NCBI GenBank assembly: GCA_001986395.2
Contig: MQVO02000008.1
Location: 620,001 to 684,000, forward strand
Direction: 5' to 3'
Source: Irpex lacteus
Taxonomy: Eukaryota; Basidiomycota; Agaricomycetes; Polyporales; Irpicaceae
DNA length: 64,000 bases
The notes under the pieces are model-generated. The model was not told where the DNA came from. It saw only the letters and a list, made by a program, of their open reading frames with translations, and ran no database searches. A program made the translations under genes and the position numbers. This document shows positions 46,008-58,174 of this stretch, in pieces; position 1 is the stretch's first letter; the number at the start of each line of letters is the position of its first letter.

Positions 46008-48159
46008 ATGTTGCCTCCTCCGTCCTCAGATGCCCCTGTGCTGTCCCCCGCGCAGACCCTTGTGGATGGAAGGATACCGCAGAGGTATAGCGTGGTCAAG
46101 CGGTACACTCTGCTCGTTATCTTCTGTCTGGCACAGTTCCTCGATGCCATGAACAATTGTGCCCTGTTCTCTGCGATACCAAGTCTCGTTATCGACCTGG
46201 GCATGACTCAAAACGAATCGACATGGATTATTGCCGGTTTCCAGCTCACGTTCTCGTCTTTCCTCCTGATTGTGCGTAATAAATCTGTCTCACCACATCT
46301 ACCGTGTTGACCATCCTCTTTAGAGTGGAAGGATCTCAGATGTGTACAATCCCAGTATGTATATCATGTTCTTATCACCCACTATGCATCAGTGCTAATT
46401 GTCCTGCAGAGTTGTCGTTCATCACTGGTATCTTCATGCTTGGTGTTCTGTCCATTGGGGCTGGGTTCGTGAACAGCAAGATAGTGCTTATCGTGCTTCG
46501 TGCACTTAGTGGTCTCGGTGTGTTTCTTCCGTTCTTGCATTTCCAAACAAAGGCTCATCAGCGGCTTCACGTATCCTTTCAGCCGCTTCCCTCACGATCC
46601 CTTCTGCACTTTCCTTACTGGTTGACGTCTTCCCAGAGAAGAAAGAGCAAGCTCGTGAGTCGCGTCCCTCCGCTTCGTGCTTTCTTGTTTCGGAAACTGA
46701 CTTCGGCATGTTTAGGGGCCATTGGCATCTTCGGAGGGTGTGGCGCTGTCGGCAATGGTAAGTTTACTCTACGAATCTGTCATGAAACCTTGCTTCGTGT
46801 GTGCTTACCCAAACGTAGTCCTTGGTCTTATTGTCGGCGCTATCTTCGTTCAGTATGCCAACTGGTCTTGGGTCTTCTGGTTCGTTGCGATCGTCGCAAC
46901 CCTCATTGGTGTTGCCGGTACCGTCTTCATCCCAGGCGGCCTCATGCCTACGACTCCTACCGTTCCCGGGAAGCCGAGATGGAAGGCCCTGGATCTGGGC
47001 GGTGTTTCTATCCTTACAGGTAGGCTCAGCGTGTGTTAGAGTTTGGGAGAAGAGCTAACTCTTGTCTGAATTAGCTGCCCTCATCTTGTTCATCTTTGCC
47101 GTTACTTCTGGCGGCGCATCCACCGGCTGGGACACTCCGACCGTTATTGCCCCCCTCATCATCTCTGTGATTATGATTGCTGGCTTCTTCTTCTATGAGA
47201 CGCGCATCCCGGTTGCCACCGCTGCAGTGTAAGTGAAACTCACTTTGCCAACGTCCAAGTGCTCATAGCTATCTGAACATCTAGGCCTCCTCGCACATGG
47301 TTCCTGCCGAACTTCAGCTCGCTTTTCGGTGTTGCCTTGATGCCCTTCTTCTGGTGGACCGTCAGCTTCACCATCCTCACGCCTCTCTGGCAAGACGTGT
47401 ACAAGTGGAGTGCCATCTCTGTCGCACTTCGCATGTAAGTCCACGTCTTAACCTATGTTTTACGATCTGTTCACTAACAACGAATCATCCAGGATCCCCA
47501 TCGGTGCACTGTCTCTCATCGTTTCCTTCTCCGGCGTTCTCTCCGACATCTTCCCTCCCAAGTACATCCTCATCTTCTCCCATCTGCTTCTCATCGTCGC
47601 CACCACCCTCCTCGCACTCGCCGATACTCCTAGCAAGTACTTCTCTCACATCCTACCTGCGTTCATCCTTGGATCCGCTGGTGCCATGGGCGCGTACACC
47701 CACACCAACATCGCCATCTTCCGTTGTGTTCCCGCCAGCATGGCGGGCACAGTCGGTGCCATCTTCAACTGCGCTCTGCAGCTCGGCGGTGCTGTCGGTA
47801 TTGCCGCCGTGTCGTCCATCGAGACGTCTCTCGAGGTGGATCTGCCGAAGAACGACGAAGGCATCGTTACGGAGTACAAAGGTCGCGCTGCGGCGTTCTG
47901 GTTCTTACTCGCCGTCGTCTGTGTGGAGTTGTTGAACATCTTGGTGTTCTACAAGGTCGAGAAGGCCGAGAACCTGGACGTGGAGTCAAAAGGGCAAGAT
48001 GAAGCATACGACAAGGAGAAGGGTGTCGATGAAAAGGACCTTGATGTGGCTGTCACAGAGGACCGCCTGGACCGAATCGTTCCGGATCTAGAGAAGGAAA
48101 ACATATCGGTATCAGAGAAGACGAAGGAGGTGCGATACGAGCTTGAAGAAGTCGTTTGA
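46008..48159 (+). CDS. MFS drug-exporter paralogue 4 (DHA2-like), intron-rich
   Basis: Same family as the trio at 20-28 kb but on the other strand and about 18 kb away. Nine exons: 46008-46271, 46324-46354, 46410-46517, 46583-46654, 46716-46757, 46819-47019, 47075-47228, 47285-47434, 47493-48159, total 562 aa. Recognisable parts are FCLAQFLDAMNNCALFSAIP, ESTWIIAGFQLTFSS, SGRISDVYNPK, LTIPSALSLLVDVFPEKKEQ, TSGGASTGWDTPTVIAPLII and PPRTWFLPNF. Four intron positions are identical to the trio and four are extra. The tail is longer and highly charged (KGVDEKDLDV, DLEKENISVSEKTKEV). Substrate unknown. Confidence 0.93.
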
Positions 48160-51100
48160 TTTATTCTGCATCCACCCTCTGGTCGATTCAGAGGTTTCTT
48201 CTATTGCTATCACACCTGCTTTCTTTTCTATTGTCCACACCTATCCCATATTCATTTTTTTTTTCACTTCGACGACTTTCACGTTATCATCACTCACGCC
48301 TTCATGCATGTTCCTCCTGGGTTAATTGTCGCTACTTATGGACTTTCTAGACATCATAGATCTCTTCATCTTTTTTACGCCATAAGTTCAAGTTTACGTC
48401 TCCTCAATGTTTCCTCCTCCTCGTCTTTGCATTTGCATGTTCTCTTTCCATCACATTAGACCTCATCATTGCCTGCGATCATCACTTCATAGACCGGTAG
48501 TGTATCTGTAGATATCATCTCATGTTATCACTATTCCTTCTCATTACATACTTAGATGTGCTTGTTATGTACTAGACTTCTAACGCCGTTGATATTAATG
48601 ATATCCTTTGACTGCTATCGAAGATATGGGGCTGTTAGGTTGCTCTCGAAGCCACGAAAAACGTTATACATACCACCGAACATCGACCTTATATGTGCTA
48701 TATACACAACAAGAATGCTGAGTCATCATATGCACATTATTCTACGGCTCTCCCTTTACTATGAGAAGGTTTATGAGCGCAGCTCAGATACGTACAGAAA
48801 TTTGCGGTCTCGAACTTCACTCAGGGCACTGTGACTTGGTTAATCACAAAACTACAAGAGCATGTTCTTCGTCGAATGAATGGTAGAGGTACGTATACTG
48901 TAGATGCGTAGATAGAGTACTACCTTGCTGTATCTGTTCGAATAACATATCGGCCAATGCTGTGAGATTTACTTACAGCGTGAGTGTGGCCACAACTCTT
49001 CGGCGTCGAGAATGATGACAGATCTAAGTACGATCGCGATTTCAATCTGGATCACCAATGCCGACGTTTGATGCGTAACATTACCTCATTTAGTAGGGCC
49101 TTCGGTCAAATTATCCGAGTCGGCCCTCTGTTCGCTGGATCCCAACATGTCCGGTACACTGTAAATGTAACTGCCCAACTGAACTTATAAGGAAATATAG
49201 CGGTCTGACACCTACTTGCAGAGCTGCCTCCGAGAAATTTGAGTCGACGGGCTGACATTCATCGTACATACTGTATCATCATTTCGACAATACATTCCGG
49301 CTCGTATCCTAAGATCCACTGTATGCCAGTTGCGCCTTCACATGGTCTCTTTTAGTACTGCATGCACATCACATAGCACAGTAAGTATATCTATAACTAT
49401 GGAACGGAAGTTTAGTGGACGTTCGAAATGTAATCTGGCATGTCGATTCAAGTCCGCCTCCAAGTCTCAGATGCAAACTGAGGGTATATACCCACTCCGA
49501 CTCCGTCATGCCGAACCGTCCCCACCCGCGGCGCACTCACCATGGCAGAATTTTCGCAGGCAACAGGGTGGGCGCAACTGTTGATGTCAAATAGGCGTAT
49601 TGAGTTGTGATAGAGTCCGAGACAGGTTTACGATACAAGGAGCGCGGTGGTGGGTGTATACAGTAGGGTTATGTGTGAAGTGGAGAAGTTATGCGGCGCA
49701 GTGGCATTGAATTGTCCAGCTTGTCATACGCGGGTGATGATATATGAGAAATATAGAACATAAAAATGGTTGAATGAGTGTTATGGAAATTGCTACGAGA
49801 CAATGTCAACAATACAGTACGGTAGATAGGTGGTGCTTCGCTTACCCAGGGTATGTGGGGCACAAGGCTCGTGTATGGAGACATGAAGATGAAGCATGAC
49901 ATCTCATGAGGGTATCGTCTGGTGAAACATGAGTCGGTCAGGTAAGGACGTATGAAGCGGAAAGTGTACAGACATTTGTGCGTTGTTATCTTGGCCTCTT
50001 CCTCGTCGAGGACGTTGTATGGCTCCGGTGAACGGAGGGGATGGCGGCCGCAAGGAAGAACAAATCAAGAGTCGACGACAAATGCTGTCGTAAATTCATT
50101 TTCGTGTAGTCGTGGCACTAATTCTGAATGAGGAGTCTGCTGAGGTGAAGGGGTAAAGAGGAGGTATGAAAGACTCGTCTGACGAGGCTTGGGGAGACCT
50201 GCTATGTCTAAGGATTGCCAGCTTTTATATGCATCCGTATGTCGGTCCAGCTCCGGCTAGATTCTGGGCTTTACAACCATCGGGGTTCATGTCCAATGAC
50301 ACGCTGCTGGGAAGACGGGGAGGAAGAAGCAAGGTTGTCAGCGTGTGTACGACTCATTCCGTCTCAGACTCCACCGACTGGCAGCTGTCTGATGGAATAC
50401 ATCCGAATAATTGCATACAGGAACATGCGAGATGCGAACGCTCAGGTTCGCGTACTTCGACCTCGCCCGCAAAGAGAGAGCTCTTTGGAGCACGATGTCG
50501 GCATGCGACCTGCGTCAGTGGTATGGAGGTGGGGCGGTGCGCTTCGAGAGAGACGAGCATAGCTTTTGCATATAGCAGTATCCTTGTCCCATATGACGAA
50601 GACCTGAATATCTTTAAATTACCTGTGTAATCTGGACACACCTGAGTAGTTCTAGAGCGTCAGTAAAGACATCCGTGGCTCATGCTGAATTGGACGCCCG
50701 TGGCACAACCGCAATTACGAAGGCGGGCTTTCAACGCGGGGTCCATCGCTCGATAAAAGGATAACTTGAATACCAGCATGGGGTTCTGGGGTGAGCACGA
50801 GGCTTGATGTGCCCGGACAAGGGCGATCCACGACAGATTGAATTGGCTTTAAAGTAGTCAAGGTATTCAAAACCTGAGAAAAGGTCCGAGATTCAGTTGT
50901 GTTGTTCTGCCTCTGTTCCGTCAGAATGGTAAGTAACCTGGTACAAAATCTACGTGTTGTTGGTATAACACCGTCCGGAAAATGAAACCGTCGGGCACGC
51001 GTCGTCAGCGATTTGTCCACATATGACGATAAGGTGGAGAACGTACTTGCCGGTAATTGAGTAATGTAAGTGTACATATTCAAGGAGACTTGTGTATGGC

Positions 51101-51914
51101 GTGCCGCTAAGGATCATGCCATTGTCAGTTGTGTCAAGTGCTTGTAATATCGGACGCACGCGATTGCGGCCCTCAAACCACATCTCTTCTCACGCACATG
51201 AGAAAGCATGGTGCAAAGGCGGCGATACAACTGGTATAAGGAGAATTGGCAAGGAACCGCTGACAACCCCTTGTCTTGAAGCCTGGAAACTGCGTTAGTG
51301 CGTGGAAGCTACAACAGGATAAATCCGGACTAGCAGAAAATCGATCTGCTGTCCCATTGGCGACACGTCGGTCTACACTGCGTGCATCGACGTTGCTATA
51401 CGCATCAGTCGATGACCACATACATCGCGTAGGCTGAGGTTTCACTATCTATAGAGTCGTTATTTGCAACGGTGGAGCAACGACTGCTGTTCGTACTGGT
51501 GACTATCACTGATCGATATCATGGTAATTTCCGCCCAGCGTGTGGTCTCATGTCGCAAACATAGTAAGGGGGTATGCCAGCGAAGCAATAGAAGTTAATA
51601 CATGCCGTCTCTATTTCATAAAAAGAAGTACACACGGTATAGAATGAGATTCTTCGGGAGAAGTCAGATGTGTATGTCGATAGGTTTCGGGTTCTTGGTG
51701 CATGTACGTTCTTCATTATAATCCGTTCTCGTTCCGCTGTGCCCGGAAGATTGTGAACGACGTCGTTACAAGAATCTACTGTGTCCGCCAAATCGCTAGT
51801 GATTGATGTTTGATACACATGGACATAGCGTTCAAAGGATATACCTGGAAGATCGTTAGAGGTATATCCCACGACCGCTGGTATACGTTTAAGGCTTACA
51901 AAGGCATCCATCCC
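48160..51914. other. Gene-poor stretch
   Basis: About 3.75 kb. The first part is T-rich 3' flank of the MFS gene. Palindromic gggtatataccc near 49481 is followed by a short frame from an ATG at 49539 (about 22 codons) that I do not call. No motif-bearing gene, tRNA or transposon seen. Confidence 0.5.
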
Positions 51915-52628
51915 TTAATCTTCAGTGATTTCCATCGCCTCATCTTCCGGTTGAGCAGTCTGAGCACGTCCCTTCCCTTTCGTCGACTTGCCGCGACCCC
52001 GCCTGCCTCGACCTCGTGGAGCCGAACCGGTCTCGTTCCCCACCAGTTCTTCCACCGTACCGGTAATTTTCTTCTTAGAAGAGGTGGCTACAACTGTGGA
52101 AGGAGATATCTCCGCGATAAAAGCCAGATTTGATTGATTTTTCGGCTTCAGCTCAACTTCTCTGAACCGAATCCGCCGCTCTGTGTTAGCGACATGCGTC
52201 AGGCCTTTCTTGTTACGTTCAGCTTGGTCATCTGTTGTGGCCCGTTGAAGTATCATTCTTATGGTGCGGGAGTCCGTTGGCTGACGTACCTTTGGAGTCT
52301 GTGAAGAGCAGCTCAGTCCCTAGTAAGGACTGATGTTCTCCCTTGAAAACTGTTCCTGACAGTTGCAGAAACGGAGTGGGAGTATCAAGACCCTAGCATA
52401 ATTATAAATAGTCACAAGAAACCAAACACGAGGGGCGGAGTTAACTCGACTTACAATGAGACGGTAGGAAGAAGTGCTCGGCACTAATGTTGGTTCGACA
52501 CTTCCGAGGTCAAGGGTCACGTACTCAACCTCTTCAATAACCTCGCCGTCAATTTGCTCGTACTCTTGATCATCTCCAAATTTCTCTACCTGGGTAAATC
52601 CCTGAAGTAAGGATGGTTCAGCATTCAT
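51915..52628 (-). CDS. TFIIIC subunit with triple-barrel domain (tau55/Sfc7-like)
   Basis: Subunit of RNA polymerase III factor TFIIIC, which binds tRNA and 5S gene promoters. Three exons (minus 52628-52455, 52392-52290, 52231-51915) give 197 aa. The triple-barrel motif is spread over exons 1 and 2: EYVTLDLGS, SYRLIGLDTPTPFLQLSGTV, then FKGEHQSLLGTELLFTD. A charged segment with RRIRFREVELKPK follows. The C-terminus carries an Arg-Gly tract (PRGRGRRGRGKSTKGKGR) and an acidic end (EDEAMEITED). The call rests on the barrel motif known from yeast and fission-yeast subunits. Confidence 0.8.
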
Positions 52629-53586
52629 ACTGTAGCCATATCGTGGTTAGTGGCAGCTGAAGACTGAGGCGCCCACGGCACACCAATGTGCGCTAATGCC
52701 ACGCAGCTACCACGTGGACTGCATTATTCACTCAGTGACTATAACAGCGGCTTGTACCTGTACTCGCAACTTGAACTTCGAATTCGCAACGCAACCTCGA
52801 TAGCAAAACGAAGGTATGAATCAAAAGTGCTAGTCGTTCCTTATTCTCGATTCTAACATTCTCAAAGCAGTCGTATGGGGTCTACCAGCTTAAGACAAAC
52901 AACTGGCATCGCGTTCAGTAAGTAGACTATACTTATGGCTCAATCGGTCTAATATAAGCCACTGACCTGGCCAGCCTATGGGTCGTAAAGGGAATTTGAA
53001 TGATAAACCGTGAACCCAGCCCCTACGGTGGCAGCATCGCGACGATATAGCCGTTATATGAAAAGTGACGTGCTAACTTCACGAGATAGCGTTTCAAAGA
53101 GCACCGTCCCTTCTAGGCAACGCTGGCCCGAAGTCACATCATGATTTAAAGTATGAAGTACGTTCTACCCTCCTCCCTATCATGGTCTTATTGAGCCAGT
53201 GCACAGTCTCTTTCCTACCTCTAGATCCTATTCACTGACGATGTCGGTGCCGATGAGTTTGCACGCGCACCTCGCCGACAGCTTGGTGAAGCAGTCCGGA
53301 AGACGAGGTTCGGCAGGCCGTCAAAACGATTTACCTTTCGCTGCTTTCGGATACTCTTCTGTTTCTTCGCACCTTGCAAGAAGCCCCGACGTCCTAGCAA
53401 CTATTACCCCTATATGTCGAATTTTGACATCGAAGACACCGACGTCGTCCACATTTGGACGAAATGTCTTTGGGGCGCGTTATTTCTCTCTATTCTTGGC
53501 CTTTATCATATTATCACAGCTCTGATTCGTCGCTCTTCACTTTGCTTCTCGTCGAAGCCCTGCAGAACTATGAACTCCGCTTGGGG
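52629..53586. other. Intergenic stretch, no gene seen
   Basis: About 0.95 kb between the divergent TFIIIC and hydrophobin genes. C/T-rich toward the right, presumably hydrophobin regulatory sequence. Confidence 0.5.
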
Positions 53587-53594
53587 TATAAATA
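53587..53594 (+). promoter_or_regulatory. TATA box of the hydrophobin gene
   Basis: tataaata about 130 nt before the ATG at 53724, followed by a C/T-rich stretch. Strong core promoter, as usual for hydrophobins. Confidence 0.6.
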
Positions 53595-53723
53595 CGTCGC
53601 GCCGCCCGCATTCTTCTCGCATCTCTTCTCTTCTCGGTTCCCTCTTTTCCTGCGTTTTCCGCTAGTCCATCGTCTAAATCACCGCCAACTCAACCCCTAC
53701 AGTCTTACCTACACTCCCTCGAA

Positions 53724-54533
53724 ATGTCGACACGTGGCACTAAAGTCTCAACGGCCTTCCTCTTCGTCTCTCTGCTCGCCTTGACGGCCCTGCCTTCTAC
53801 GAACGGAAGACCCTGCGCCGAACACTCGACCCACAGCACCTCAAACGTCCCCACTCCGACGACTCACATTGCGACGACACACACCAGTAGCTATACGAAC
53901 ACTTATCAACACCACCATACCAATACCAACGGTAATGGAAACGGCAACGGGCAAGGCGCAACTTTGACGAAAACGGTTACAGCAACGACGACTACGACGG
54001 ACTTTGTCACGCAGACGCACTCGCACAGAACGTCTCCTACTGGCACCCACTCGTCTTGGACGTCAGAGCCTTGGTCGAGTTCCTCTGCTTTCTCTGTGGC
54101 TGGTGCTGCTCCTTCTGCGCCTGCTTCCGGCTCGTCCTCGAGTTCGTCTTCTGGCTCCGACAACGGACAGTGCAATACCGGCCCTGTTCAATGTTGCAAC
54201 TCTGTCCAACATGCGTCTTCGTTGGACTCCCAAGCAAGTTCGCTACTGCAGTCGCTTGATGTTGTTCTCGATGACGTCGATTCGTTGATTGGATTGACTT
54301 GCTCTCCTCTGAGCGGTCTTGGTCTTGGTCTCGAGGGTAACTGGTACGTGTACCTTCCTTTCCACGGTATAAGCGTCACGTTTTGACCCTTTCAATGCAG
54401 TGCTGGAACGACAGTCTGCTGTAACAATAACAGCTACAGTAAGTTTGTTTTCTCGATCGTTGCAACACACGTTGACGCTGTAATAGATGGACTCGTCAAT
54501 GTCGGATGTATTCCCATTGTTCTTCAGCTCTGA
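53724..54533 (+). CDS. Class I hydrophobin with long N-terminal low-complexity extension
   Basis: Secreted amphipathic wall-coating protein. Three exons (53724-54343, 54401-54438, 54487-54533) give 234 aa. Signal peptide about residues 1-28 (VSTAFLFVSLLALTALPSTNG). Residues 29-148 are rich in Thr, Ser, His and Asn, including TYQHHHTNTNGNGNGNGQG. The hydrophobin domain then shows all eight cysteines: QCNTGPVQCCNS, a long loop to LTCSPL, GNCAGTTVCCNNNS, and VGCIPI. Spacing fits class I. Both introns fall within the domain at places common in basidiomycete hydrophobins. Typical hydrophobins are 100-130 aa, so the extension doubles the length. Confidence 0.95.
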
Positions 54534-55551
54534 GTCATGTTCGCTTCTTGGGCGCAAGGTTTGTGATTGTGAAGAAGTGTTACTCGATCCCCTGCTGATG
54601 ATATCATGTTTTGTAGGGTTATCTTTCTTTGGGTTTTGGGCGTACAGGGTCGATTATACTTGCGATTTGACGTTTGGGAAAGAACATGCTATCTCGGCTG
54701 GTCCAAAACAACTTTGCACAACACGCTGCAACAGCTTCTATCGACATGCTATATTTTTCAACATGCTATTCTCTCAACTCTGGCCGACGCGTACAACAGG
54801 ACCTGGTATCTCCCTTCTACCTTGACACTGGCTGATAGTCATCTACGTCAATGGCTCTTCCTCAACATTCTGCAAGACCTGCAAGCGCGAGGGGATGTCC
54901 AGAAGTGAGGAGGAAAGTTAGTTCCGTGTTTGTCGGGTATCATCTGTATGGATTGCTGCGGTCTTCGAATGATATTGAGCGCTATCAATCCTACGAATCT
55001 CGTGCATCAGCGTGTCTATCTCTGGATTTCTCTGGTAAGCGATATCGTTCAGTAGAGAGTGGTCATGGCCGCTATGCTAGAGATATGGCGAGTCTAGGCC
55101 TCAGCAAAGCGTGCTTGAAGTGTGTTTTATTACTGTCATTACGCGTCAACCATGGTGCTGAAACGCAAGGCCAGAGTTGCGTGGATTGCTAGAGCTTGTT
55201 GCCCTCCAGCTACAGTAGTGATCATTGTCAACGTACATGATCGACATATCAAAGATGCACGCACTGTGGTCTTTAGGTTTACATAGTGTTTACATATCTC
55301 CGGGCTCGCGATATGTGCGTGGCACTACGTGCGGAACCGACTGTAAGTAGGTGGCACCGCCTCGGCCGTTGTTAGGCAGGGTGTCGTGGGCGCTCAGCAG
55401 CTTTTAATCATGAAAGATTACTAAGAGATCGTGTTTAGTGCCTTGGAGGGTCCTGTCGCCCCTGGCTCAATAATGCGAGGAATAATAAGAACAAAGCGAG
55501 GACTGCGTCATCCGTCTGGACCTTTGCTCCCTTCTCCCACCTTCTCCACTC
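54534..55551. other. Intergenic stretch, no gene seen
   Basis: About 1 kb. The short frames show no motif. An AATAAT-rich segment lies just before the next gene. Confidence 0.5.
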
Positions 55552-58011
55552 ATGAGTCGACCACGACCAGACGTTCTCTCGCTGGAAGAGCTGAACCCGA
55601 AGAAGCCTGATTCTAACGACGCGGAGTATTCGGTGAGTGACACCTTATCATAAACTTTTGTAGGAGGATGATATGTTTTGCAATCCTGAGAGTAGTTCGC
55701 TGACTTTGACTGACACGTGGTAACTCTGCCATAGCCATATTTCCCGACTGGAGGCTCCAGCTACGCTCTCAAAGAGCCATACACTTATGACACGCCAAAC
55801 ACTACGGTAGAAGTAGTAAGTGTTCGCTTGCTACACATTACGGATCATACATTGACCTGTCATCATTTCCTTTTACAGGACAACACAACGGTGTCAGTAC
55901 CCGTGTTACTGCCTCTACGAGGGAGTCAAGTACACACGACGACCAGAAAACGCCTGCTGATTCCTATTATCCTACTATGGTCGTCTGCACTGCTCCCGGC
56001 ACTCATGGGCGCGCTTTTCTACACTTCACTGGGATTCAAAGCAAGACATGGGGTCTACTATCATAATGGCACCTACATTCGCCCCCTACATGAAGGCGTG
56101 CGGTTTGGCGATCAGGACTCGTTTCTGACGACGCATTTCTCACCACTGCTGCTTTCGTCAATTTCGAGCTCTCTGGTGTAAGTTAGTTTCTGTTTAGTGT
56201 TGTATATCCTGCTCATACAACGTCACCACTCAGAGGCATACTATCACCGGCTGTCATGGGTCTTGTAGGGTATCATCTTGCCTTGCATTGGCTGCGCCTT
56301 TCCACCAAGCCCGAGAACCATAAACCTACGCCAATGCAGTACTACCACACCTTGGATCTCATTTCCAACGCCTCTCCAATGGCCTATATACGACTGATGT
56401 GGTACGTCACGAAAAAGTGGTGGGCGCGCGGGAGGTCTGCACGGAGAAGGCACCTCGGCCTTTCGAAAATGCTTTTGGTCGCAAGTGGCACGATGTTTGC
56501 CGTCCTGACAATCGATGTAGCTATTCGCATCATCGACGTCGTACTGCACTCACAGATCGTGTCAACGATCATGGTCACTTCGAACGACGATCCAGTGACG
56601 TTTGCTGCCAACGCGGTGTACAAACCGGGCTGCGAAGATCCTATCGTCAACGTTTGTGGGGTGGAGAACCGTACGAGCGAAGCCAATCTGGGAGGTCTGA
56701 ACCAGTCGTCGATCTTCCGAGTCTACGAGCATGGCTCCGACGACCCTAACAGGCAAAACAGTCTGGCTTTCATCGGTCCGGTCGATCCTCCGTTGAACCT
56801 GGATCTCGAGGCTAACACTCTCGTCGCGTCAACACACTGCGACGTGTACCATCCCCAATGCTTTGTTCAAGACGAAAGTCCTCGGGTTTGCGGCCCACTA
56901 CAAGCGTCAGATACGACAGAGACTCCCGAGCTGGAGAGCTGGAATAGTCTCCCCTGGACCAAGGGATTCAATACCACTACTTGGCAGATGCGTCTCCAGG
57001 CGTATCTTACCGTGAAGGGAAATCTGACAAGCCCTAACGCTCAGCCACCGTACTCTTTGTCAAGCGGGAGCAACATGAATCCGTTCACGACTGCTTCGTT
57101 CGGATGTTTCTCAAATTATGGTGATATTACGTACAGCGATACGAACGCGAGTTACTCAACACCTTTCATCAACTGGTGGACATGTAAGTCCTCTTGTCAT
57201 ACTTGTAATGATGTAATCTCATTTTCTTGTAGACGGCGCCGGTATTGGAAACAAACCGTGGATACTCTGCTCAGTATCGTTATGCAACACGACAGTTTAT
57301 GACGCCAAGTATAAACTCTCCAATGGTAGCCTAACATTAGACAACTCATCGCTCACACTCGCCAATGCCACTGCAGCTGTCGCTGTATCCGGAGCAGGCA
57401 TGTATCTAGGAACAGGCGACACGCTCTTCTACCAATGGGGCCCACGTTTCATCGACGACCAGATACAGATTGACCTGTCTAGCGCAGGGAACAAATACGG
57501 CAACGACACAACGCAGTTCGGCGCAGCGTGGGCTCAGGCCTACTCGAATCGATATCTCGGATGGTCGGCGGGCATGGTTGAGCTCGCTGAACACCCGGCG
57601 CAAACGTTCAATTCCGAGTTGGCCCTCGCTATACCGCTCGCCACCACCTACCTCTTTACCGTTTTGCATTTCATCTATGCTTTCGCGATATTCCTATTGG
57701 GCGCATCGTGTCTAGTTATCGCGCGGGGAGATAGCAGCTACAGAACGGACCTCGCGGGTGCACATCAAAGACTCTCGGACACTTCAACTTTGGTACAGGA
57801 TCTAGCTGGGAAATCTATCAACGAACAAGAGGCGCGTGAAGCCTCATCGCAGTGGCTGCCAGGGAATTCGAAGGGGGGCGCTATGTTCTCGCCTAACCGA
57901 CGCGAACAATCCGGGGATCCAGACGCTTTATATGCGGACAGCGAGGTCAGTGTGGGGTTGAGGAGAAGGACGGACGGGAGGCTTGGACTGGATTTTCAAC
58001 GTGAACTATGA
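55552..58011 (+). CDS. Hypothetical multi-pass membrane protein with large glycosylated loop
   Basis: Not recognised. Five exons (55552-55632, 55735-55815, 55879-56177, 56234-57183, 57233-58011) give 729 aa. Four hydrophobic spans are visible: LLIPIILLWSSALLPALMGA, SSSLVGILSPAVMGLVGYHL, MLLVASGTMFAVLTIDVAI, and near the end TTYLFTVLHFIYAFAIFLLG. Between spans 3 and 4 lies a loop of over 400 residues with about ten N-glycosylation sequons (NRT, NQS, NTT, NLT, NAS, NGS, NSS, NAT, NDT) and many Cys and Trp, so this part is probably extracellular. The C-terminal tail is hydrophilic and presumably cytosolic. A sensor or wall-interacting membrane protein is one possibility, by topology only. It converges on the reductase-like gene, with stops about 160 nt apart. 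Confidence 0.88.
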
Positions 58012-58174
58012 CATTGGACATTTGATGCTTATCATACATTGGAGCACTGTACAGATATCTCAGAATTTGTGTCACAACAGTACATACTTAGATACATTAC
58101 TTACGGACTTGTGAAATAAGGTCTTTTTTGCAAACGGAAACCAAAACTACCACAGTGTTTATCTCAACCTCTGG

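Noticed and set aside
48160..51914. Small frames such as 50166-50630 and 51519-51911
   Set aside because: No splice logic or motifs; composition looks random.
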